A stretch of 64,000 nucleotides of DNA from Apteryx mantelli. Lineage: Eukaryota; Chordata; Aves; Apterygiformes; Apterygidae. Below the pieces are notes generated by a model, which saw nothing but the letters and a program-made list of their open reading frames with translations, was not told where the DNA came from and searched no databases. Position 1 is the first letter of the stretch; each line of letters opens with the position of its first letter. Below are positions 35,054 to 46,175 of the stretch, in pieces. Both the position numbers and the translations under genes were made by a program. Location of the stretch: the NCBI RefSeq assembly GCF_036417845.1, contig NC_089982.1, positions 47,393,684-47,457,683 of the forward strand. Reading direction: 5' to 3'.

Positions 35054-37184
35054 TTTAAATTTATAGACATTTTCTCATCCAGCTAGAATAGGAACTGCTC
35101 TTCTCATACCATAGTTAGAAGTAGGACAGAGTACTTAAAATGCCAAATGAAAATCCCTTTTTATATTTGGCACATTGTTATCTGACACTGAATTGAGGTG
35201 TCATGTTTTCCATAAGGATAAATAGGTATTATGTTCTGAGTCAGCACTGCCAATTTCCGTTTCAATCATTAATAGAAATGATATTTTCCTTAGTAACACA
35301 TCCAGTACTTGGAATTTAATACTACTTCCATATTTCTACTAGCATTATTAAACCTAACTTAGTCAGTCCCCAGAATTCCCCAGCCATCTGAAGTACCTCT
35401 GTTTTGCAAATTTACCATGCTGAATAAGGAAGAATCGTAATTAGCTGATAGAAAAGCTTTTACCTCTTTATAGTGTTTTTTTACTTTACTCCATATGGCA
35501 TCATCCAATAAGTGCTCTTCATCACCTGGACTTCTCCCACATTTTGTTAATTAACAGAACAGTCTCTTTTTGTAGAGGCAAAATTCAATAACAATTGCTA
35601 TAAATAATAGATGGAGTTAATAGCAGCAGTCAAAGTTAATATTTTCATTACAATTCTGTTTCCTTCTTCTTATAACTGCAGTTGGGCAGAAATTTCTCAG
35701 TTGGTAAGTGTCTTCTTCAGGTTGAATTTTTCTGTAAAGTAACAGCAAAATAAAAACCCTTTTCTAAAATAAGGCTGTGGATGCACATAACATTTTGTTA
35801 AATGATCATTCTACTGTTAGAAACAACATGAAAACTGAGCAGGAGGGTTATCCCCGTACTGAATCTTGTCTTCTGTTCCCTCATAAGTTTCCCTCCATAG
35901 CTATAAACTACACAAAAATGAAAGAAATTATGAGTTTTGAGAATTTCAGCTCACATATGTTCATAAGAGGCTGGCAAAACTACTCTCCTAATAATATTTC
36001 TGTTTTCTAGCTCCATCTCTCTCTTCTGTGCCAACTTAACTGGAAATGCTCCAACTGCACAGAATAATTGAATTTATCCTAATCGAAGGCTACTGAGGCT
36101 CAGCAGAAGTGGCCATTATAGCATGTTGGCAAACCCATGCTACTAGGCACCCAGTCATGAAAACAGAATGACTGTCTAGATGCTAACACTCACATGGCAT
36201 TTTGGAAGAATCAACAACGTGAATGCTGAGACTTGAGCACAAAGTAGTTGAGGGCAGGGCCCATGCAGATGAAGAGGACAGGAACAGAAAGCTACAGATG
36301 TTGCAACAGAAATCAGAAAGTAGAAGCATAAGTAAATAAATACAGGAGCTGACAATCAATGCAATGCTACACAAGAGTGTAAACACTGACATAAAAGTGT
36401 ACCAAATTTCTATTTGCCCAGCAATGTGAAGCAACTGGAATGCTAATCTACAGCAGTGCTGAACACTGACAGCTTCCAAATAGAGATGTTTCACCAGTAT
36501 GTAACAATCTAAAAAAAAAGTTAAAGCAATTGAAAACACCAGAGATCCAATCTGAACATCTGCATTTCTGGAATAGTTTTGACATCTGGGAAAGGAATTT
36601 CTCTGTACTTCATTTCCTCACTTGGGAAAAATCTCAGCAGGAGTGCTCTGAAGATGACTTCATCACTGTTTAAAAAAACAATAAACAAAAAACAGAAAAC
36701 AAAAAAAAAAACAAAACTGGAACTAATTAGGTATTTAATAAATTTTATTTTAATAGAAAATTTGGATAACAGACTTATATGAAATGAAATATGGAATAAT
36801 CATTCATTTAATGGCTGCAAAAGGGATAGTGTGTAAAAATATTATAACATTTAAGGGTTTATCCTAATGCATAGGAAAAACAGGACCAAGCTACACTACA
36901 GACAAACAATGCTAGGGTTTTTGTTTTGCTTTGTTTGTTTTAGGAACATAAGAATAAAACTGTGCCAGACAAGGTACCTTCTAGCTTGGCATACTAGCCT
37001 ACTCCCAGCAAATTAAAACAAGAATCAAGTAGTCATTCCTCTCGCATGCTTTCTCCATATCTGGCAATTAACTATTTTAATTTCAAAACTGCTCAAAGAC
37101 TTCAAATGCTAGGTTTTACAGTCTTAACTTATCTCTTAATAGAGCTTGTTGTGATATCATTTATAAAAGTATGTTCAAAATAAC

Positions 37185-37209
37185 TAATTGTCATTTTAAA
37201 TGACAATTA
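37185..37209. repeat. 25-bp palindrome
   Basis: TAATTGTCATTT, one T, then AAATGACAATTA: twelve perfectly paired bases around a single centre base. The arms contain TAATTG/CAATTA homeodomain-type cores in both orientations. Confidence 0.9.
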
Positions 37210-38292
37210 AAGTAATTCATTTCAAACTATGGTCCTCAGATTAATAGAATATCAAAGTAGCTTGCCCTTAAATGCATTAATATGTAGCTGCTAATAAGTG
37301 GCCAACAGGAGAAAGGAAGTATTCCAGCAGTGGTACCTGTTTATGCTAATTTGAAGTGTTTGTGAATTTTAGTGTAATTTACCCACAATCTAAGCAAGTA
37401 ACTTTTAGGGGGAAAAAAAAAAGCTATATCTTATAATGATTAATCACATAAGCACTTTAATGACCTCTTATTTTATTTTGGGGATTTCCTCAGCACTTCA
37501 GAAGATTGGTGTGTTTAATTTTCAGTATGGGAAAATTAAAAGAAAAATAACACAACTGATATAATATTTGGTCTTTGAAGGTATCTTTGAATACTAAAGA
37601 CTGTAAAACCCTTAAAAATATGATTTCTCAATATCAAACACTTTCTTCAGTTCTGGAAAAATGTACTTACTTATAATTAAATCTTTCACAGTAGAATCCT
37701 TAAATTAGGTTAACGTAGGCTGTAGAAGAATAGTTGCACTCACAGCACAAAGTTTGTAACAAAAATTCTTAATCATTTACTTCAGTATTTTTGAGCTATA
37801 TCTAAACATGTGAAAGTCAAAACACCTTTTTAAAGACAAAAGGTAAGCAAAAAAGTGTAAGGAATTACTTGTATGATACTTTGCCTGCATGTCTCACTTC
37901 AGATAGGAGATGTAGCTAAAAATACATAAGAAGTTAAGGCAGTCATTCTGGTCTTAATTTCTGAAACTTTTTGCTAATAAAGATAATAAAAGATAATTTC
38001 ATGAAGCAGGATGCCAGGCAGAGGAATAGAAACATCTCAGGTGCTCTGAGGGAATGCAATTGTTTACACATTATAGAGAATCCACCTGGAGAAACTTCTA
38101 AAACAATGACCTCAAAACAAAAAAGTTTAAAATAAAATTACTGAGAAGATACTACTTCTAGTATTGCTTTTCTGATGTAAGCATAAAATGCTTCATGAAG
38201 GACTCAAAGTGCTGAGAGGTCTGAGCTATGAAAAAGACAATACCTAATTCAGTATGAAAAATTACCTGCTTAGTGACTTGCTGACTTGTACT

Positions 38293-38326
38293 TTAATAGT
38301 TGTATTTAATAGTTGTATAGTTGTAT
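38293..38326. repeat. 13-bp tandem repeat, 2.6 copies
   Basis: TTAATAGTTGTAT occurs twice, followed by AGTTGTAT. Confidence 0.85.
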
Positions 38327-41300
38327 TAATTCTCAATACTGAACATTTTATCTGACTCATCTGAAGCTACAGAATGATGTTTATGTCATTTCCTCATTGT
38401 CATATCTTCTTCAGGCTTTTTTGTATTATCATTTCCTGTTCAAAGCATTTGACCTGAATAAATCTAGATATACAGCAATTATTTTAAAATGCATTTGCTC
38501 GTGTATACTGTTATGCAAAATTACTTCCACTGCGTTACCTTAAGTTCACATTGAAGGTAAAGCGAAAGAGACAGACATACAATAAAGCAACCTTTTAAAA
38601 AACATTAAATGTTCTTTTCAATAATATCCTTAATATTATGAAAAGGTAAGTACTCCGCATCCATGCTTAGGCATAGGAAAACAAACAAACCACATTCATC
38701 TGAAAGCTACAAAAGGTTCAGAATTGGGAGTGATTGGGGGAAAGAAGAAACAGCTGTTGCTTCTTTTCCAAGTCAAGCCCTGTTACCACTCTTTCTTTAA
38801 AAAATATGAAGAGAGGATGTGGCAGAAGTACCAATTTTGTACTAGTATTTTGGGGGAATAGAAAGAGGAAAAGTGGGAGAAACAGAACACAAACTTTTGT
38901 CCAGAGAAGTCCAAGCTTCTCTGATATTTTCTCAGATTAAGAGCAAAACAGTTTAAGGACACCTCTGACAAGAAGAAAGAAAGAAACCAGCAAATGCAAG
39001 TAGATGGCTAACCACATGTGTACACATACATGAGTTAGTAGAGAGACATAAGCCAGAGAATTAGTGGAAGTGGGGATAGATTAGGGAACAGAAACAGATT
39101 TAAAAATATCTAATATTTTAATATGCAAAAAACTTACAGTATGCCTTTTTCCGAATAGTGTCCTGTATTTTTTCCCCTCTCATCCACTTTAGTCACTGAC
39201 TGGTTTTAGCTTTTTGTCATACACAGCACATTATATACTATCAGTACTACAGTCCCATACCCAAAAGAATAAATTGTATCTAAAGATATTAAGAATGTAA
39301 GTAGATAATCATCCTCTAATAACTTACCTAGCAGCCCTTACTGAGGAAAGCAGCATTTAGTTTCAAAAGATTGTCATGTGGCATTTCCTTTATTGTTTTG
39401 CATGTGGCAAAGGGTTGGTTTGTTTGTTTGTTCTGGAGTTTTTGTTTTGTTTTTACTGCGTAACTTCGTTCGGATCTGAATTGCTTTTTCACTGCATCCT
39501 GTTGCTATCCTTAAAAATTCTACAGGCTTACTCTACCATATGACCAAGTTATATTCTCATCACAAAAACCTGAAACTTGTGTTGCATTGCCAACAGAAGC
39601 AAACACCACACTGTAAAATAAAGACATGGAATGCCTAAATCTCCTTTTTACAGCTTGTTTTCTTCCTCAAGAGCCTTAATGCCATGTCTGTCCAGAGCCT
39701 ATAAAAACAAAGCAGCCTGAAGTTACAACTGATATCCAAAGTCATGTTTCTTTCAGACTTCTGCACTGCTATCATAACTCATGCTAGTCTCCTGCTTGCC
39801 CAACTAATGACTTTAATATTAAAGTGTCTTTCAAAATGCAAGGCAATGACTTATCCTTAAGTGTCATATAACAGGGGAAGATCAGGATAAGCTTCATAAA
39901 ATGTTACCATCTTCATGCTCTGACTTCTGACACTCATCCTATTGGAGGACTGTGTATTCAAACACCATTTCTATTCTCTCATAAGACTATGAAACACACC
40001 AGTTCATTTAAAAAACTTCAACACAAAAATTCCCATATACAAGTTTTATTACATACATAGCTTCTCTCTGGATTTTGCTGTAGATCATCATTTCCACCAG
40101 ATCTCCAAACTGTTATAGAAAGTCTGAGTTTCATGCCTTTGGGTGGATACAATCACACAGGGAATGCCTTTTTTTTTTTCCACCATAGTATTAAAATCAG
40201 TGGTCTGCTACAGATTAGGCATTGTGTAAATCAAGTTCTTCTGGCATTGAAGCACATGAATGACAACTTTTTATTTGTAACATAATGAAAAGTTTACTTT
40301 TTCTACTGCTAACTTGTAATGAATTTAAATTGGTTTTATTCAGCTGTCTTGTCTTTCTGTAATTCCCTGCCTGTTGAAAATACTACTGCTATCTTTGGAA
40401 AATAGTTCTGACATACAGTCTTGCATATCTGGCTTCCCAGAGAATGGAGTTACTGTTCAGGGATTTACATACCAATCAGTATCTGTAGACATTACAGATG
40501 TTCTCTATATCACATGCACTTAAACACATAAAACCTAACTCAGATGTTTAAGTGATAATGCTAATTCCAGTTTTATAACTTTCTCAGTTCTTTAAAAGAA
40601 TACACAGCAATTTTAAAGCTGTATCACTTTGCTCTATGCCCACTGGATAGCTGCTTGTCACAATGGTGAGAGATTCCACCTCAACAACAAGTCTAATATC
40701 AAACAATCCCTGCTATCAGCAGGGATGATAATGATGATTATCAGATCAGCATGTTTGATCTGCTTAACAACTCTATCTAATTGCTGACAGTAAAGTCCTG
40801 TGTCTATAGTAGAGAAGTAAGGTAGCTATAACTGACTTGCTTACAAATAAATCCAGTCTGAGTCATGCCTTTACAAGTTTGTCCTAGAATATTTCTTTCA
40901 GTCCTGTCTGGAGAGTTATCACAACACAAATATCAAGAGTAATATAAGAGAAGATTCCCAAAAAAGTCATGTGTGTACTTGGAGACATTACTAAAATCAG
41001 AACCATGTCAGACAGCAAGCACACACAGTCTGTTGACAGACAAACTCTAGCAAATCTTGCCGTGCAGGAGTTAAAAAAGTTACCACCTCCAGCCGCCCAT
41101 TCCATTCCTCTGCTAAAGGTTCTTGCCCCTCTTCCTCCCTTCCTGGAAATCAACACGAAGGAATGTGTGCCTGTATTCAGCCATTTCACTTCAAAGATCT
41201 GGCAGTTTAAACTGCCGGTAATTTTAAGCTAACCTACTGGAGTCTAACTGAAAAAAAGCTCTCACACACCTTACCACCTATTCTGCTGCAGAGACAGTAA

Positions 41301-44300
41301 CCTTCAGCTAAGAAGTAATGCAAACCATGAGAGGAAAGTAATATCAAAACACACATACAAGCTGCATATTAATAGAGATGTTTAGTTGTAATTTATATGG
41401 AGTGAAGGGTCTCCTCATTTTGCATCTCTTTTCCCTTTGTATAATTCCTTTCTTGGGTCCAGATACCTCTATCACCAATGATATATCTATAGAACTATAG
41501 ACATGTATAGATCAAAATTTTCTGTTTCAAGTGACAGCTTTCAAAAGACCAAATTTGCACCTGTAACTACAGACACTTTGCCACTTTGAAACCTAGACAG
41601 ACTTCTTCAGCTGCTTGAATTAATACAAAATAGTTTAATAAGACCAGAAAGTACCTATAATAATCCTTTATTTCTTTATGTGCAAGACCTTTAAAATATA
41701 TTGTCAAGATGAGATCATTGACACAGTTATTCTGAAGTGAAAAGTTTACTTGAAGTAACAGCTGAGTTGTAAATGGTTTTTGTCACCAATTTGAAGTTTC
41801 TTTCATAATTTTTAGGTTTTATTCTGCATTATGGTCTTTTAATTTTAACTGATTTTTCTTTATTACCATTTGTTTCTATAAAAAAGTGAAATCACCTCTT
41901 TCCCTTAACTTTCTATCTACCTTTTCAATTTTCTGTCAGGTTTTCTTCTAGACAGTAAAAGTGGCTTCATTTGTCTTTTCTTCTGTGAAACGTTTATTTT
42001 TGATGCTTACGAACGGTACTAATAAAAGCAAATTACTAAGTCAATTACATGATTTGGTAGGGATGACAGTTAAAAGATTATACTGCAAGCATATGTCAAG
42101 AGGTCACTATACACTGACTCCTGTGGCTAGTATTAATATTCAAAATGTTTTTTCCATCCATTAAAATTGATATCAGTTAAGTGATATCATCATGACAGAG
42201 CTAGCAAAACATTCTTTTCCTCAAGCTGAGGCATGACAGTCTCTACTTGGTGCTTTTACAAGAGACATAAAAATACTTCGTGATGAAGAACTTAGAACTG
42301 ACTTAGGGAATGAGGTAAAACTAGAGTGAGGTGGATCAGTGGCACATGGGCTTTTTGCCACAGAATGCAAAGCACAACGAAGCGTGAAAGCTTCAGCTAA
42401 ACCAGTGATGTATGAGAGGACTTTACCTTACATGGTTTTGTATGCCATGTAATAGGCAATAGCAAATCTGCTTGGAGCCAAAAATGAACTGCTTTGGGCT
42501 CCAAAACATAATTAGAGTCAGTTTTGGAGCCAAGAATATTTGGTCTCATCTCCAATCCAGTGTTCTAATACAAGTGAATAAGACACTGTTATAAAACAAA
42601 GTTAATTCTGAAATCAGAAATTAAAAATTCCCTGACACCTTCTTGCTGGAGAACTTTGAATACAGATACAAGTGAAAATTTCTGTACACCATAAATCTAG
42701 TAAAACTCTAGTATCAATAGCCCCTCACACAATCTCCTAGGCACCCTCTTTTCATCAGGATGGGGAAAGGACTATTGCTGCAAATTCCCTTTCAGCCGTT
42801 AGATTATCCTGTTATTCTCTGTACTTTTTAGATCCACAGTGAAAAAATGAAAGTGAGAAGGAGGTGAGAAACAAAAACCCTTCAGTGCAGTCCATAAAGA
42901 CTACTTCTCTTGGCCCACAGCCTTCCCACACCAGTTGTAAAACCAACCCTCCCAGAAGAGGTGCTAAGTGAACGGAGGCTGATGCAGCAGAGACAAAAAA
43001 TTCCCTAAACTGTTCATCACCACCTTTATTCTGATATCTGATGACATTTATTTTAATTCTCATCTGCATAGTCAGAGCTGCCAAAGAGGTTCCAGGTTCC
43101 TATTGCCTCTTGAGGAGTTAACGTTTCAAGAAATAATAAAAGGCAAATTCAATAAAGGATGTAGACACTTATGGTAAAATTTAGGAAGCATATATAGGTC
43201 CCTAGATCAAAATAAATTATCTATAAAGTCTTCATCTAACTACTTAAGTGCAAAAGAAGCCACAGGCACCTAAATTTTCACCATCTGGGCTGAACTGAGT
43301 ATCTCCCTTTCACCTGGAATTCACAAACCCAAATATCAGCCACTTCAAAGGTCTTATCTTAGAGTGTCCAGAGAACTAGACACATTTGTACTAGAAACAA
43401 CCTTGACTTCACCAGAAAAGCAAAGAACTCACAGCAATCTTTGTTGATGGTCAATGTCAACACTTGCCATTTTATTTATGCATGATTAAAGGAATTACTC
43501 ACAAACTGGAACATCAGAGTAGAACATCTCAACTAAACAAGGCTCAAAACCTCTCCCTCGGAAGATTAATCATGAGCTGCAGATTGCTGAAGACTCCACA
43601 CCATTTGTATTTCCCTGTATACCGTGCTTTCAAGTGTCACCTTATCTACAGGTTCTTTTAAAATAAATCCAAAAGAACATAACCAACAGCTGTATTTATT
43701 CATCCGTCTTAAGAATACAGAGCTAACCTGAATTCAGTTAAGGAGCTGACCTTTTTGATTTCAGCCTTGTTAGGTACTCAACTGCTGCCTTGGAAATTTC
43801 ACTACTTTACTCCTACAATTTCTGCTTCAGTTTCTTAAGTTTTCCCCAACAGCAGAGTTGTTTAATACCTAACTAAAAACTGTAATTAGCAACTATAAGA
43901 ATTAAAAGCAAGAGCAAAGGCAATCAAGCTTTTTGTTTGCAGATACAAGAGAAAAGCAACTACAGATACAGTTACATATACTCAGGCTGGGTAGAAATGC
44001 AGACCATTAATAATTTTTTTTCCCTCCTCTTCTGTTCCCCCTGCCCCGCCCTTATCTACAAAGGTTTTATTTCTTCCCTCAGTCTCAGAGCTGAAATCTC
44101 AGTTACAGGGGAGGTAAAGAAACACCACCATTATTATATATTTTTCAGAACATCCTGACAATTAGCACTTTCTTCCCCCTATCCCTTTTGTCTCCATGAG
44201 GCCTTCCACCTTTTTAGATGCCTGTGTCTTCTCAGCTCCCATTTCTACCCCCTGAATTTAGAGCATTGGAGCCTAAGCCTTGCGAAGGGGAAGTTATGTT

Positions 44301-44428
44301 TAACTGAACTACTGCTGACACCTGTTGTCAGACCTAAGTAATTTTTCTTGTTAACCAGGCCTAGTAACCTACTGAATACAGGCAAATGTACAAAAAAAAA
44401 ACAAAAAAAAACCACTGTGCAGGTTCTT

Positions 44429-44456
44429 GGGGGGGGGGGGAAGGGGCGGGGGAAGG
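44429..44456. repeat. G12 tract and G-rich run
   Basis: Twelve G, then AAGGGGCGGGGGAAGG. Enough G runs for a quadruplex; also a place where base counts may be unreliable. Confidence 0.85.
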
Positions 44457-45373
44457 AGTGTTTCTCACCCAGGCTTAGTTTACAGACTTTTAGAAGGAAG
44501 GAGAGAGAAAAATCATGTCACATGCTCTTCCTCTCCTCCATCCTCAGACTCATCATATCATGTGTTCCCAGGTTTGTAACTCAGAAGTCCAGGGTGCAGG
44601 AATGGGAATCAATTCAGGGGCCTGGGAAGACGAGATGGAAACCACCTTGCTAGATGAGCTAAGTTTTGCTAGCAGCTCTCTGAAGTGAAATCTTCACCCA
44701 ATAGGGTGAAGGACTGCCCCATCCTGAAAATGGTGTGAGATCACTGAGCCATTTGGTAAAGAAGAAAATTCTAAGAAGAAGCCTATCTACTAAATGAGGT
44801 CTCTAGACATGACCAAAAATGCTATATGATTTATTTATATATCTATTCATTTCCACTTTATTACATACATATTTAATAACTGAAACACCAGGAAATAATG
44901 TAATGAATGACAAGGTGTAATAGCAGCTAAAGCAAGATACAGACATCAAGGGAAAAAAAACAAAAAACCTTTCCCTCAAATGTTATTTCCATTTTATTAT
45001 ATAGCCATAAATACAAAAATCCACTAGAGATAGAAAAACCAATTTCCCTCCAAAAACAAATCCCTTAGGAATGCAACAGGTGGCAAACAGAGTCACCTCA
45101 CAACACATGCTCAGGTTTGTAACAACTCCTTTTTCCAAAGTTATGCACGAAATAGGACAGGAATATATACCGCAAGTAGTAGCAACGAGGGCGCCAAAGA
45201 GCAGCCACAAGAAGTTGCTCGCACACTGGGCACTACTCTGAGGGGACACGACTGCATCCCCATCACACACTACTCTGTGCTGACCCGGCTGCAACTGAGC
45301 ACTGAGGCCCTTCCCAGAGCCACACACGACGCAGACTGGCAAGCTGCTCCGATGCCTGACTGCTCACAACAAC

Positions 45374-45400
45374 AAATAAATAAATAAATAAATAATAAAT
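45374..45400. repeat. (AAAT)n microsatellite
   Basis: About six AAAT units with one AAT unit near the end, upstream of the SPCS3 CpG island. Confidence 0.9.
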
Positions 45401-45525
45401 TCAGTACGCACTACAGAATGACGCAGGCACTTTTCTTCAGGTCCTTTTTTTCTGCTATAAGCCAGACCTAGCAGTCGACAAAGAAACACACAGAATTACT
45501 TTACAGGCTCCTTTATAAAAATCGA

Positions 45526-45533
45526 TCACGTGA
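45526..45533. promoter_or_regulatory. TCACGTGA palindromic E-box upstream of SPCS3
   Basis: Perfect TCACGTGA, the form bound by USF and by TFEB/MITF-type factors, about 500 bases before the SPCS3 ATG. Presence is certain; function is inferred. Confidence 0.4.
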
Positions 45534-46032
45534 CACCAAATCTGGTAAGAAACAAAAAAAGCACAGTGCAAACGAGGAGCACCTTTACCGTGCCCCAGAG
45601 GAGAAAATCAGAGGGCACAAAACTGCCCCCCAAACGCTGAAGGATGAGAGGCGCCCCGGAGGCTGCGGGGCTCACAGCGGCACGGCGGCTCCGAAGCTAG
45701 AGGTCAGCGGGGAGGCGAGCGGCCGCCGGGCTACGGGGAGCCCGCAGCCACGCCGCTGCCAACCGTCGCGGCGGGCCAACGGCCGAGGGAGGCCCCGCCC
45801 CCCAGGTGGGCGGGCTCGCGGCGGGGCCGCGCCTCCCCCCGCCGGCCGCGCGCGCGCCGCAGCACCTCTTCCTCTGCGGGCCTGAGGAAACGCGCCGCCG
45901 CCCGCTTCCTACCGTGCCCCAGCGCCGCTGGGCCCCGTGGTGCCGCCCTCCATCTCCCGCCTCGGAGCTGCGGCTGGGTCGGGCCGGGAGCCTCGGAGCC
46001 TGCGTGGCGCGGCGGCCGGGCCGAGCGGGGAG

Positions 46033-46175
46033 ATGAACACGGTGCTGTCCCGGGCCAACTCGCTCTTCGCCTTCTCGCTGAGCGTGATGGCGGCGCTCAC
46101 CTTCGGCTGCTTCATCACCACCGCCTTCAAGGAGCGCAGCGTGCCCGTCAGCATCGCAGTCTCCCGGGTCGTGCT
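46033..46175 (+). CDS. SPCS3: SPCS3 exon 1
   Basis: 143 nt: 47 codons plus two bases of a leucine codon. Codes for the cytosolic tip, the membrane segment and [16 protein letters not shown]. Donor GCT/GTGAGT. Confidence 0.96.

Larger units (their letters stand above)
33561..45525. other. Intergenic DNA between ASB5 and SPCS3
   Basis: Twelve kilobases of AT-rich sequence between two head-to-head genes. I see no coding exon with family similarity on either strand. Contents that I can support: a perfect 12-bp stem hairpin at 35026-35053, a 25-bp palindrome at 37185-37209, a 13-bp tandem repeat at 38293-38326, a G12 tract with further G runs at 44429-44456, and an AAAT repeat at 45374-45400. A leader exon of ASB5 could lie here unrecognised. 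Confidence 0.55.

Noticed and set aside
36183-36539. 118-codon minus-strand frame rich in hydrophobic residues
   Set aside because: No similarity recognised and no promoter or splice context; the plus strand is A-rich, which yields Leu/Phe/Ser-rich antisense translation.
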